A DNA stretch of 64,000 bases, taken from Oxalobacteraceae bacterium. GTDB taxonomy: Bacteria; Pseudomonadota; Gammaproteobacteria; Burkholderiales; Burkholderiaceae_D. Positions 9,450-19,700 of the stretch are shown piece by piece (positions within the stretch are counted from its first letter, which is position 1; every line of letters begins with the position of its first letter). The notes under the pieces are model-generated. The model was not told the origin of the DNA. It saw only the letters and a list, made by a program, of their open reading frames with translations, and did no database searches. The translations under genes were made by a program, and so were the position numbers. The stretch covers positions 30,333-94,332 of the forward strand of contig JAIZVZ010000004.1 in assembly GCA_021768485.1 (NCBI GenBank), in the 5' to 3' direction.

Positions 9450-10820
9450 GTGACTGGCGTGCCGTCGCCTGCGTCCGGGGCTGGCGCCGCTGGCCTGGCA
9501 AGCGCCACCGAACCGGGCCTGCCGCAAGACGCGGCGCCGCACCGCGCCATGGCCGAAGCCGAGCGCGAGCGCGGCGACCAGCTGGCGGCGCTGGCACACC
9601 AGATCGCCGCCGAAACCCTGGAAGCGCATGCGGCCGGCACCCTCGGCGACGGCGCCGGCGGCCTGTGCATGGTCGCCACCGGCTACTTCATGAAGGGCGA
9701 AGCGCAAACCGCGGCACGCTGGTACGAATTGGCGCTGGCGATCAATCCGCTACTGGCAATAGCCCATCAAAATCTGGCGGCCATCCACGCCAGCGCCGGC
9801 AATCTGGAGCAGGCCCGGCTATGCCGCGAACGCGCCTACCGCATCCAGCGCATCTTTATCGAAAGCGCCGGCAACGCCGCCCGCCGCGTCCTGGTTCTGT
9901 GCGTCGGCCAGACTGCCGGCAATATACCGGTCGAAACCCTGCTGCCGGCCGAAACGGTATGCCGCATCAAATACATCTTCGATTTTGCGAGCGCCGAGGA
10001 CGAGGCGCAATTGCCGCCTTACGATCTGGTATGGAATGCCATCGGCGAGCCCGACGTCGCCGCGCCGCTGCAGCAGCGCCTTGAACACTTCATGCAGCGG
10101 TGCGGCCGGCCGCTGCTGAACCGGCCGGCGGCGGTCATGCGCACCCAGCGGCATAAGCTGCCGCTATTGCTGTCGGACCTGGCCGGTGTCGTCGTTGCGC
10201 CCTGCATCCGTGTCGCCGCGCCGATCCGAAACGAAGAACTCGGGGCGCAGCTGGCGGCGGCCGGCATCGCCCTGCCGGTCCTGCTGCGGCCGCTGGCCAG
10301 CCATGGCGGCCAGGGCCTGCAGCGCTGCCAGAGCGCGGACGAACTCGCGCAGCGGCTGCGGGCCGGCGACGGCCCCCATTACCTGACCGCCTTTCGCGAT
10401 ACCGCAAACGCCGATGGCTACTATCGCAAATACCGCCTGATCTTCATCGGCGGCCAGCCGCATGCCTACCATATGGCGATTTCACGGCACTGGCTCGTGC
10501 ATTATTTTTCCGCCGATATGGAAACCACGCCATGGAAGATCGCCGAAGAGCGGCAGTTTCTGCAGGCGCCGGCGCAGGTGCTGGGTCCCAGAGCGTGGGC
10601 GGCGGCGCAGGCGATCGGGCAGCGCCTGGAGCTCGACTATGCCGGCATCGACTTTACCGTGCTGGCCGACGGCAGCCTGTTCGTATTCGAAGCCAATGCC
10701 ACGATGCTGGTGCACCGCGAACGCGAAAGCGGTCCGCTCGCGCATAAAAACATCGCGGTCGAACAGATTGTCGCCGCCTTCGAAGCCTTGCAAGCGCGAC
10801 GCAGCGCCGGCGCCGGCTGA
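9450..10820 (+). CDS. TPR protein fused to a RimK-like ATP-grasp domain
   Basis: A 456-residue protein starting at GTG 9450 or possibly ATG 9549. Residues ~70-130 look like TPR helices (AARWYELALAINPLLAIAHQNLAAIHA). Residues ~140-445 form an ATP-grasp ligase fold with a nucleotide-loop segment PVLLRPLASHGGQG near residue 276 and a metal/ATP motif FVFEANATM near residue 411. Such enzymes join a carboxylate to an amine via an acyl phosphate, but the substrate is unknown. It follows rng by 56 bases. A second ATP-grasp protein of different architecture occurs at 27735-29609. Confidence 0.75.
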   Translation: MTGVPSPASGAGAAGLASATEPGLPQDAAPHRAMAEAERERGDQLAALAHQIAAETLEAHAAGTLGDGAGGLCMVATGYFMKGEAQTAARWYELALAINPLLAIAHQNLAAIHASAGNLEQARLCRERAYRIQRIFIESAGNAARRVLVLCVGQTAGNIPVETLLPAETVCRIKYIFDFASAEDEAQLPPYDLVWNAIGEPDVAAPLQQRLEHFMQRCGRPLLNRPAAVMRTQRHKLPLLLSDLAGVVVAPCIRVAAPIRNEELGAQLAAAGIALPVLLRPLASHGGQGLQRCQSADELAQRLRAGDGPHYLTAFRDTANADGYYRKYRLIFIGGQPHAYHMAISRHWLVHYFSADMETTPWKIAEERQFLQAPAQVLGPRAWAAAQAIGQRLELDYAGIDFTVLADGSLFVFEANATMLVHRERESGPLAHKNIAVEQIVAAFEALQARRSAGAG

Positions 10821-11057
10821 CCGCCATGGAAATGGCCGGGGCGGCGTGCCTGTATGCGGCAGCGGCAATCCAACGATAAGCCGGGGGAAAACGCGGGTAA
10901 CCGGCGGATACGGAGCTGGTAACTGCCGGTAACATTTGTAACGAATATAAAGCAAATTAAAAAAGATAAAACATACTCTGCAATCACGTTTACTCGTCAT
11001 AAAATACAGCACGAAATGCCTGAAAACGAAAAATAACAGATTGGTATTGCTTTAACT

Positions 11058-11420
11058 ATGATGACGAAATCCTTTCGCCCTGCTGAAATTTATTTGCGCT
11101 TTTTGAAATTGAGCGAAGCGCTGCAAAACATCCCCTTGGAGCTGAGCTCGCTCGATCCGCTGGAAGAACGCATGCTGGCGCTGGTGGCGCGTGCCGGCCA
11201 GGATCATGAACGATTATCGGTGCGCGACATGATGGCGAAAAGCGAGCTCGGTTCGCCGGCCATGCTGCATGGCCGCCTCAAATCGATGCGCAGCAAAGGC
11301 TGGATCAAGCTGTCCGACACTGAAGATTCGCGGCGCAAGCAGATCGAATTGACGGCCGCGGCACTGCTGCATTTCGACCATCTGTCGAGCTGCATGTTAA
11401 AGGCTGCCTGCCTGGCCTGA
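11058..11420 (+). CDS. MarR-like winged-helix regulator
   Basis: A 120-residue protein with a winged-helix fold: RLSVRDMMAKSELGSPAMLHGRLKSM as the helix-turn-helix and IKLSDTEDSRRKQIELT as the wing, the pattern seen in MarR-type regulators. The ligand and targets are unknown. It stands alone, preceded by a 237-base AT-rich spacer (10821-11057) with three GGTAAC-like direct repeats and no recognised gene. Two in-frame ATGs are adjacent at the start. Confidence 0.7.
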   Translation: MMTKSFRPAEIYLRFLKLSEALQNIPLELSSLDPLEERMLALVARAGQDHERLSVRDMMAKSELGSPAMLHGRLKSMRSKGWIKLSDTEDSRRKQIELTAAALLHFDHLSSCMLKAACLA

Positions 11421-11491
11421 TAACGCCGGGCGGCACAGTCCGCTGTCGCCGCCGGGTCGCCGGCGATTCTGGCGCCGGCCCCATTCTCTTC

Positions 11492-12544
11492 TCAATTGCC
11501 CTGCATGACTTCGTCGAGGGCCGTCTGCACCATTTGCGGCGTCAAATCCTGCATGCAGCGCTGGTGCCCGAGAGGGCATACGCGTTGCCGGCACGGCGCG
11601 CACGACAGTTGCAGCGAAAGCGAGGCCGCGCGATCCGAAAACGGCGGCGCATGCAAAGGGTCGGTCGGGCCGTACAGCGCCACGATAGGCCGGTTCAGCG
11701 CCGAAGCGATGTGCAGCAAGCCGCTGTCGTTGGCCACCATCGCCTGCGCGCCGGCGATCAGGGCGGCGGCCTGCGTCAGGCTGGTGTTGCCGGCCAGGTT
11801 ATATAATCCGGCCGCAGGCGCATCGCCGCTACCGGCCTGCTGCTCCAGTACGGCCGCGCACACCTCCCTGTCCTTGGGCGAACCGAGCAAGACGATTTGC
11901 AGTTGCGGCCGCTGCCGCCGCAAGGCCGCGGCCAGCGCCGCAAAATGGGCGGCCGGCCAGCGCTTGGCAGGCCCGAATTCGGCGCCCGGCCCCATTACCA
12001 GCCAGGGCCTGCCGGCATCGATGCCGACGGCGGCGGCGGCGGCGGCAATCAGCTCGGCCGAGACCTGCAAACGCGGGCGCGGCACGGAACCTGGGGCCGC
12101 GGCGGACGGGGCGCTGGCCAGCGCCGCATAAAACGGCACCATCGCCCGCGGTGCCTGCGGATCGTCGCGGTGCATCACATTGAGCAGGCCGTAACGCATC
12201 TCGCCGCGATAACCGACCCGGCGCGCAATCCCGGCCAGCCAGGGAATCAGGGCATATTTGATTGTATTTGGCAAAACGTAGGCGTCGGCATAGCCGATCG
12301 CGCGCAGCTGGCGGGCAAACGCGCGCCGCTCCTTCAGTTGCAGCGCGCCGTGGCGAAACGGCGTTTCCATCACGTTATCGACCTCGGCCATCAAACGCCA
12401 GATCGGCGCCACCGACGGCGGCGCCAGGACATCGATGGCGCGCCCGGGCTGCTGCTGCTTCAACAGCGCCAGCAGCGGTTGCGCCATGACCGCATCGCCG
12501 ATCCAGTTCGGCGAAATAATCAAGGTCCGCAGCGGCGCCATCAT
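11492..12544 (-). CDS. waaF: ADP-heptose:LPS heptosyltransferase II
   Basis: A 350-residue GT9 glycosyltransferase adding the second L-glycero-D-manno-heptose to the LPS inner core at the cytosolic membrane face. LIISPNWIGDAVMAQPL at the N-terminus, MGPGAEFGPAKRWP and the late NDSGLLHIASALNRPIVALYGPTDP segment are WaaF hallmarks. The start ATG overlaps the msbA stop by ATGA, so the two genes are coupled in an LPS operon. Confidence 0.93.
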   Translation of the reverse strand: MMAPLRTLIISPNWIGDAVMAQPLLALLKQQQPGRAIDVLAPPSVAPIWRLMAEVDNVMETPFRHGALQLKERRAFARQLRAIGYADAYVLPNTIKYALIPWLAGIARRVGYRGEMRYGLLNVMHRDDPQAPRAMVPFYAALASAPSAAAPGSVPRPRLQVSAELIAAAAAAVGIDAGRPWLVMGPGAEFGPAKRWPAAHFAALAAALRRQRPQLQIVLLGSPKDREVCAAVLEQQAGSGDAPAAGLYNLAGNTSLTQAAALIAGAQAMVANDSGLLHIASALNRPIVALYGPTDPLHAPPFSDRAASLSLQLSCAPCRQRVCPLGHQRCMQDLTPQMVQTALDEVMQGN

Positions 12545-14289
12545 GCCGGCAGCGCCGCCTGCGCGGCAAATTGCATGTGATACAGATTGGCGTAGGCGCC
12601 GTTCTTCTCCAGCAATTCGTCGTGCGTTCCGATCTCGACGATGCTTCCGTGTTCGAGCACCACGATGCGGCTGGCGCGCTCGATGGTCGACAGCCGATGG
12701 GCGATCACCAGCGTGGTTCGCCCCAGCATCAATTCATCGAGTGCGGCCTGCACCGCGCGTTCCGATTCGGTGTCGAGCGCCGACGTGGCCTCGTCCAGAA
12801 TCAGGATCGGCGCGTCCTTGTAAATTGCCCGCGCAATGGCGACCCGCTGCCGCTGCCCGCCCGACAGGCGCATGCCGTTCTCGCCGATGCGTGTTTGCAA
12901 ACCCTGCGGCAGACCGGCCACCACATCCTGCAGATGCGCGGCCTTGACCGCCGCGTCGAGACGCTGCGGGTCGACCTGCTCGGCGCCATAAGCGATATTG
13001 GCGCCCAGCGTGTCGTCGAACAGCACGACGTTCTGGCTGACCATTGCCAGTTGCGCGCGCAGGCTGGCCAATGTCAGATCCTCGAAAGGAATGCCGTCGA
13101 GCGAAATGGCCCCTGAAGTGGGTGCATAAAAGCGCGTCACCAGATGCACGAGGGTCGACTTGCCGCCGCCCGACATGCCCACCAGCGCCACGGTCTCGCC
13201 GGGCTGGATCTCGAGCGAGACGTCGACCAGCGCCGGCCGGTCCAGCGGCGTGTACTGGAAGCACACATGGTCGAGATGCAGGTGGCCGCGCGCGCGTTCG
13301 ATGACGCGGCTGCCGGTATCTTCTTCGACGGCCGCATCCATCATCGCAAACACGGTTTCGGCCGCGGCCATGCCGCGCTGCAGCGGGCCGTTGACTTCGA
13401 CCAGGCTTTTCAGCGGCGCCAGCAACATCAGCATATTCATGATGAACTGGGTAAATTCGCCGACCGTGATCTCATGCTGCTGGGCCTGGTGCAGGGCCAT
13501 CACGACCACCACCGAAACGGCCAGCGCAGTGGCGATCTGGGTCACCGGCACGGTCGCCGCACCGGCCACCGTGATGCGCTGCGAATAGCCGCGCAAGGCA
13601 TCGCTGCGCATTTCGAAACGCCGGCTTTCATAGCGCTCGCCGGCAAAGATGCGAATCACCTGGTGGCCGCGCGCGGCTTCTTCGACCACTTGCGTCATCT
13701 CGCCGGTGACGCGCTGGTTGTCGCGGTTCAGCGCGCGCAGCCGGCGCGTGGTATAGCGCACGATGACGGCCGTGATCGGCACCACGAACAGCGCCACCAG
13801 CGTCAGGCGCCAGTTCAGATACAGCAGCGACACCAGCAATGCCAGCACCGTCAGGCTATCGCGCACAAAAGCCAGGAAGACCGAGGTGATCATGTCGACC
13901 ACCTGCCGCACCTCGGCGATCATGGTATTGATCATGGCGCCGGTCGACTCCTGATGAAAGCGCGCAGCCGGCAGGCGCAGCAAACGGTGGAACATAATGC
14001 GCCGCAAGTCGTTGAGCACGCGGCTCAAAACCCAGTTGTTCAGGTAAGCGGTCGAAAAGGTAAACACGCCGCGCAGCGCGAAGATCGAAATCAGGATCAG
14101 CGGCACCAGCCACAGATTAAAATGCGGACCGCTCTCGCCGAAACCATTGTCCAGCAAGACCTGGGTCGCATAGGTGAGCATCGGCTGCGTGCTGGCGGTG
14201 CCGGCCATCATGATCAGCGACAGGAAAAAACGGCCGCGGTACGGCTTGAGCACGCGCAGCAGGCGGGCGATGATATCGTTATTACTCAT
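12541..14289 (-). CDS. msbA: Lipid A export ABC transporter MsbA
   Basis: A 582-residue half-transporter with six membrane helices followed by an ABC ATPase, flipping lipid A-core across the inner membrane. Visible motifs are Walker A GMSGGGKSTLVH, signature LSGGQRQRVAIARA, Walker B ILILDEATSALD and the switch histidine in VIAHRLSTI. It overlaps waaF downstream and the O-antigen ligase gene upstream, giving a compact LPS operon. Confidence 0.94.
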   Translation of the reverse strand: MSNNDIIARLLRVLKPYRGRFFLSLIMMAGTASTQPMLTYATQVLLDNGFGESGPHFNLWLVPLILISIFALRGVFTFSTAYLNNWVLSRVLNDLRRIMFHRLLRLPAARFHQESTGAMINTMIAEVRQVVDMITSVFLAFVRDSLTVLALLVSLLYLNWRLTLVALFVVPITAVIVRYTTRRLRALNRDNQRVTGEMTQVVEEAARGHQVIRIFAGERYESRRFEMRSDALRGYSQRITVAGAATVPVTQIATALAVSVVVVMALHQAQQHEITVGEFTQFIMNMLMLLAPLKSLVEVNGPLQRGMAAAETVFAMMDAAVEEDTGSRVIERARGHLHLDHVCFQYTPLDRPALVDVSLEIQPGETVALVGMSGGGKSTLVHLVTRFYAPTSGAISLDGIPFEDLTLASLRAQLAMVSQNVVLFDDTLGANIAYGAEQVDPQRLDAAVKAAHLQDVVAGLPQGLQTRIGENGMRLSGGQRQRVAIARAIYKDAPILILDEATSALDTESERAVQAALDELMLGRTTLVIAHRLSTIERASRIVVLEHGSIVEIGTHDELLEKNGAYANLYHMQFAAQAALPA

Positions 14290-15562
14290 CTTGTGCCTTC
14301 CCGGACAAGCAGTAGCCGATCAGGACGCACACCATGATGACGTAGAAAAACAGCGTATTCATCAGCCAGAACATGACGTCCGTCAGGCCGAAACCGATGA
14401 AGGACAAGACCAGCAGCACGCCGGCCACTGCCGCGGCCTTGGGGTTGGTCCGGCCGTCGGGCAAGACGCAGCCATCGGGAATATCGCCGGCGGCGGGCTT
14501 TTTCTCGAGGACCGACAAAAAGAAAACCAGGGGGCCCAGATAAATCATCAACAGGCAGGCGAAATCGAGCAGGCCGCCGGTGGCAAGGAAAAACAGGCTG
14601 TCGTTATGACTGCTCGAAAAAGTCAGCGCCAGCGAATGCTGGATGCGGCCCTGGTCGGCCAGCGCCTGCAAGACCGGGAAAAACTGATCGCGCCCGACGC
14701 CGAGCAGAGGATGATCGGTAAACATCAGCCACGAGGCTTTCCACAATTCGAGCCGGATCCCGACCGAGGTGCTGGCATCGCCGCGATGCAGATAGCCCTG
14801 CACCTCGGAGACGGCCAGCGCGATGCGGTCGGCAATGCCGGTGGCCGGCACCGCGACGGCCACCGCAAACAGCAGCAGCACCAGCACGCAACCGGCCAGC
14901 ACCACTTTGCCATTGATCGTGCGGCCGTAACGCACCAGCGGCGGCACGGCGAACAGCAAGGCGACCCAGCCGCCGCGCGAGCCCGACAACAGGGACGCCA
15001 CCATGCAGCACAGCAGCGCAAATCCGGGCAGGTAGGCCAGGCGCGTGTTGCGGAAATACGAGGCCGAACAGAAGGCCATCAAACCGAGCGCCAGCGCCAG
15101 GTCGCCGAACGTGATCGGATGATGGGTATAGCCTTCGACGCGGTCGATGTGATAGCCGAAGCGCTGCACCAGCGCAAAGATGCCGACCGCAACCGCGCCG
15201 ACGCACAAGCCGCTCCAGAACCAGCGGATCGGCGGTTTGAAATACAGGACAAAGCCGATGCAGGAAAAAGCCAGCACGAAGCGCACCGGACCGTCGATCA
15301 TGTGGGCACTGCGGTGGGTGAGCAGCATGCGCAGCAGCGAGACCAGGAAATAGGCGACGAAGCCGGCCAGCACCCAGCGCAAGGTGGCAAAATTGTCGCC
15401 ATAGATGCGTGCCACGCCGCGCCTGAAATGGAACAGCACCGCGCCGAGCATCAGCAACTGCGCCAGCATCATGCCAAACGAGGTCGTCAGGGCCATGGCC
15501 GGCAATAAGAACATCAGCAAAGCGGCAAAATCGGGGCGCGGCTGGGAGATGCGATTGATCAT
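14282..15562 (-). CDS. O-antigen ligase family membrane protein
   Basis: A roughly 426-residue polytopic protein of the WaaL/O-antigen ligase family, with about ten to twelve hydrophobic segments. A large periplasmic loop contains SVGIRLELWKASWLMFTDHP and LLGVGRDQF, the arrangement seen in Wzy_C-type ligases that join polysaccharide to lipid A-core. The ATG at 15562 is chosen; upstream in-frame sequence is short and non-conserved. It overlaps msbA by eight bases. Whether it is WaaL or a pilin/protein O-oligosaccharyltransferase cannot be settled from sequence. Confidence 0.82.
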   Translation of the reverse strand: MINRISQPRPDFAALLMFLLPAMALTTSFGMMLAQLLMLGAVLFHFRRGVARIYGDNFATLRWVLAGFVAYFLVSLLRMLLTHRSAHMIDGPVRFVLAFSCIGFVLYFKPPIRWFWSGLCVGAVAVGIFALVQRFGYHIDRVEGYTHHPITFGDLALALGLMAFCSASYFRNTRLAYLPGFALLCCMVASLLSGSRGGWVALLFAVPPLVRYGRTINGKVVLAGCVLVLLLFAVAVAVPATGIADRIALAVSEVQGYLHRGDASTSVGIRLELWKASWLMFTDHPLLGVGRDQFFPVLQALADQGRIQHSLALTFSSSHNDSLFFLATGGLLDFACLLMIYLGPLVFFLSVLEKKPAAGDIPDGCVLPDGRTNPKAAAVAGVLLVLSFIGFGLTDVMFWLMNTLFFYVIMVCVLIGYCLSGKAQDE

Positions 15563-15704
15563 GGATACACTGTCTGCCGTATAGAATATGCAAAAAATAT
15601 GCAAAATTACACAAAATTTGGTTTGCCAGCGACGATTGTCGCTTTATACACTGGCACACCGGTTTAAGATGTGGATTATAACGATGTGCTTCGCGAAAGT
15701 CTGA

Positions 15705-16748
15705 ATGCTTAACTCTTTTTCACATATTTTGATTTGCCGAACCGACAATATCGGCGATTTGGTCCTCACTTTGCCGCTGGCCGGCTATCTGAAAAGCCTT
15801 TATCCGGGAATTACCGTCGATTTCCTGGTGCGTGCCTATGCGGCGCCGGTCGTGCGCCACTGCCGCCATGTCGACCAGGTGATCGCGCTCGAAAGCCTGG
15901 TCGACCCCAAGACGTATTTTGCGCAATCGCAGATCGACACCATCATTTTTGCCTACCCATCGCGCAGGCTGGCACAGGCAGCGCGCCAGGCCGGGATCAA
16001 GAACCGGGTCGGCACCAGCCACCGCCTGCATCACTGGCTCAATTGCAACCGGCTGGCCCACTTCAGCCGCGTCAAGTCGAGCCTGCACGAAGCGCAACTC
16101 AATTTCGCCCTGCTGCGTCCGCTCGGGATCGATATCACACCGCCGCTGAAAACGATTCCGGCCTGGTACGGCCTCGACGCCGGGCGCTGGGATGCCCGCT
16201 TTTCGGAGCGCCATTTCAACCTGATCCTGCACCCTAAGTCGAACGGCAACGGCCGCGAATGGCCGATCGGCCACTATCTGGCGCTGGCGCAGCTGCTGGC
16301 GGCCGATCCGGCCATCGTCTGCTGGGTGACCGGCAGCGCGCAGGAAGGCGCCTGGCTGGCCCAGCATGCGGCCGCCCTGCTGGCCCTGCCGAATGTGCGC
16401 AACCTGTGCGGCAGCATGGACCTGGACGGCCTGACGAACCTGATCGCGGCAGCCGACGGCCTGGTGGCCAGCGGCACCGGCCCGCTACACCTGTCGGCAG
16501 CGCTCGGGCGGCCGACGCTGGGCCTGTTCCCGCCCCTGAAACCGATCGACCCGGCGCGCTGGGCGCCGCTCGGCGAACAGGCGCAGGTATTGTGCGAAGC
16601 GCAGCCCTGCCGCGGCTGCGCCGATGCGGCACGCTGCACCTGCATGCAAAACATCACGCCGGCCATGGTGGCCGAGGTCATCGGCGGCTGGCAGGCGGCG
16701 GCCGGCAAAAGCGGTGCCGCCCGCGACGCGATCGACACTCAGCCGTAG
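15705..16748 (+). CDS. Glycosyltransferase family 9 (heptosyltransferase-like)
   Basis: A 347-residue GT9 protein. The N-terminal ILICRTDNIGDLVLTLPLAGYL matches the acceptor domain and SGTGPLHLSAALGRPTLGLFPP the ADP-sugar domain of LPS heptosyltransferases. A cysteine-rich CRGCADAARCTCM lies near the C-terminus, as in many GT9 enzymes. It is divergent from the O-antigen ligase operon across a 140-base AT-rich spacer, so it probably acts on LPS core. Its last ten bases overlap the 3' end of dnaE on the other strand. Confidence 0.88.
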   Translation: MLNSFSHILICRTDNIGDLVLTLPLAGYLKSLYPGITVDFLVRAYAAPVVRHCRHVDQVIALESLVDPKTYFAQSQIDTIIFAYPSRRLAQAARQAGIKNRVGTSHRLHHWLNCNRLAHFSRVKSSLHEAQLNFALLRPLGIDITPPLKTIPAWYGLDAGRWDARFSERHFNLILHPKSNGNGREWPIGHYLALAQLLAADPAIVCWVTGSAQEGAWLAQHAAALLALPNVRNLCGSMDLDGLTNLIAAADGLVASGTGPLHLSAALGRPTLGLFPPLKPIDPARWAPLGEQAQVLCEAQPCRGCADAARCTCMQNITPAMVAEVIGGWQAAAGKSGAARDAIDTQP

Positions 16749-19700
16749 GCGATCGCCACATCCTGCACGCCGAGCACCTGGCTTAGCGCCACCTGCAAAT
16801 CGTCGGCCGGCAGCACGCGCCACTCGTCGCCAAGGCGCAATTCGCACTCGTCGGTGCCCTGCGGCCGGTAGCGCAACACCAGCGGCAAGCCCGCTTCGGA
16901 ACGGAACGGTTGCAAGACTTCCTGCAGACGCGCCGGATCGAGCGGCGTCGGCAGATAACCGTCGACCTGCAAGCCGTATTGCAGGCGGGCGGCCACGATA
17001 TCCATGGCTTTTTCGGCAGTGATGCGCAAACCACCCGAAAAGCGGTCTTCCGAAACCTTGCCGAGCACCGCCAGGAATTCGTCTTCCCTGAACATATTCT
17101 TGTTGGCGTCAAACAGTTCGTTATAGACGGTGACGTCGACCGTGGTCCCGGTATTGTCGTCGAGCGTAACGATGACGATCTTGCCGCGCTGCGTCATCTG
17201 TGTGCGCACGCCGGCAATCATGCCCGCAATCATTTTGGGATCGCGCGACGGCGAGAGCTCGGACAATTTGCCGCGCGCAAAACGCCGCACTTCCTGGGCA
17301 TAGATATTGAACAGATGGCCCGACAGATAAAAACCGAGCGCCACCTTCTCTTCGGTCAGTTTTTGCTTTTCCGACCACGGCGCGACTTTCACATAGTCGG
17401 GCGGCGCGACCAGATCGGTGTCGTCGCCGAACAGGCTGACCTGGTTGATCGAGGCCAGCGCCTGATCGGCGCATTCCATCGCAAAGCCGACCGAGGCCAG
17501 CAAAATCGCACGATCGACGCCGAAGCAGTCGAAGGCGCCGGCCCGGATCATCGAATCGATGGTGCGGCGGTTGGTCAGGCGCTTGTCGACGCGCAGGCAG
17601 AAATCGAACAGGTCGGTAAACGGCCCGCCCGTTTCGCGGGCGGCGATGATGGCTTCGATCGCCGCCTGCCCGGAACCCTTGATCGCCCCGAGGCCGTAGC
17701 GGATTTGCGTTACGTGCTCGTTTTTCAGCGGGCCGGCCGGCGGCGTCGCCGGGCCGACCGGCGTGAAACGGTAATCGGACAGATTGATATCGGGCGGCAG
17801 CAAGGTCAGATTGCAGACCTCGATGCAATCCTCGACCAGGATCTTGATCTTGTCGGTGTCGTCCATCGCCAGCGACAAGTTGGCGGCCATGAAAGCGGCC
17901 GTGTGATGCGCCTTCAGATAGGCGGTCTGGTAAGCCAGCAGAGCATAGGCGGCGGCATGCGATTTGTTGAAACCGTAACCGGCGAATTTTTCCATCAAGT
18001 CGAAAATTTCGTCGGCCTTTTCCTGCGACAAGCCATCCTTGGCGGCGCCGTCGCGGAAGATCTGGCGGTGCTCGGCCATTTCCTCGGCTTTCTTCTTACC
18101 CATGGCGCGCCGCAGCAGATCGGCGCCGCCCAGCGAATAGCCGCCAACCACCTGCGCCATCTGCATGACCTGTTCCTGATAGACCATGATGCCGTAGGTC
18201 TCGGATAAAATGCCCTCGGTGCGCGGATCGGGATAGTCGAAGCGCTCGCCGTGCTTGCGTTTGCAAAAATCGGGAATCAGGTCCATCGGACCCGGACGAT
18301 ACAAGGCAACCAGCGCGATAATGTCTTCGAAGCGGTCGGGCCGCGCGTCCTTCAGCATGCCTTGCATGCCGCGCGATTCGAGCTGGAATACGGCGACCGT
18401 CTTGGCCTTGCACAGCAACTGATACGAGGCCTTGTCGTCGAGCGGCAAGTGGTCGAGCGCGAAATCGGCCTGGGACGGGTCCAGCGCCTTGATGTAGCGC
18501 ACCGCCCAATCGAGAATGGTCAGCGTGGTCAAGCCCAAAAAGTCGAATTTGACCAGGCCCACGGCCTCGACATCGTCCTTGTCGTATTGCGACACCACGC
18601 CGCTGTCGCCGCCCTGCGTATAGAGCGGGCAGAAATCGGTCAGCTTGCCGGGAGCGATCACCACACCGCCGGCATGCATGCCGATATTGCGGGCGATGCC
18701 TTCGACCTGCTGCGCCAGGGCCAGCAGTTGCTTGACCTCTTCTTCATTTTCCTGGCGCTCGGCCAGCGCCGGCTCTTCCTCGATGGCGTCGGCAATCGTG
18801 ACGTTCTTGCCGGGCTTGAAGGGAATCAGCTTGGAGACGCCGTCGCAAAAATTGTAGCCGAAGTCGAGCACGCGGCCGACGTCGCGGATCGCGCCCTTGG
18901 CCGCCATGGTACCGAACGTGGCGATCTGCGAGACGGCGTCCTTGCCATACAAATCCTTGACGTGCTGGATCACGCGGTCGCGTCCGGCCTGGCAGAAGTC
19001 GACGTCGAAATCGGGCATCGAGACGCGCTCAGGGTTCAGAAAGCGCTCGAACAGCAAATTGTAGCGCAAGGGGTCGAGATCGGTGATCAGCAGCGAATAG
19101 GCGACCAGCGAACCGGCACCGGAACCGCGGCCGGGGCCGACCGGCACGCCGTTTTGCTTGGCCCAGCGGATGAATTCGGCCACGATCAGGAAATAGCCGG
19201 GAAATTCCATCTTGATGATGGTGTCGAGCTCGAACTTGAGGCGCTCGAGATAGCGCGGCATCTGCTCGGCGCGCTTGACCGGATCGGGATACAGATGAGC
19301 CATGCGCTGTTCGAGGCCGGCTTCGGATTCGGCGATCAGGTATTCTTCGATCGTCATGCCGGGCGGGGTCGGGAAATGCGGCAGCTGCGGCTTGCCGAGC
19401 ACCAGCGACAGATTGCAGCGCTTGGCGATTTCGACCGAATTTTGCAGCGCGACAGGCATGTCGGCAAACAGCTCGGCCATCTCGGCCTGGGTCTTGAACG
19501 ACTGCGACTCGTTAAAACGGCGCACGCGCCGGGTATTGGCCAGCATTTCGCCTTCGGAGATGCAGGTGCGCGCTTCGTGCGCGATGAACTCCTCGGTCGT
19601 CAAAAACTGCGTCGGATGGGTTGCCACCAGCGGCAACTGCAATTCATGCGCCAGCGCGGCGGCCTGGCGCACATGGCTTTCCATGTCGGGCTGGCCGGCG

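Noticed and set aside
15584..15612. AATATGCAAAA direct repeats in the O-antigen ligase/GT9 spacer as an operator.
   Set aside because: Only two AT-rich copies; cannot be distinguished from ordinary promoter sequence.
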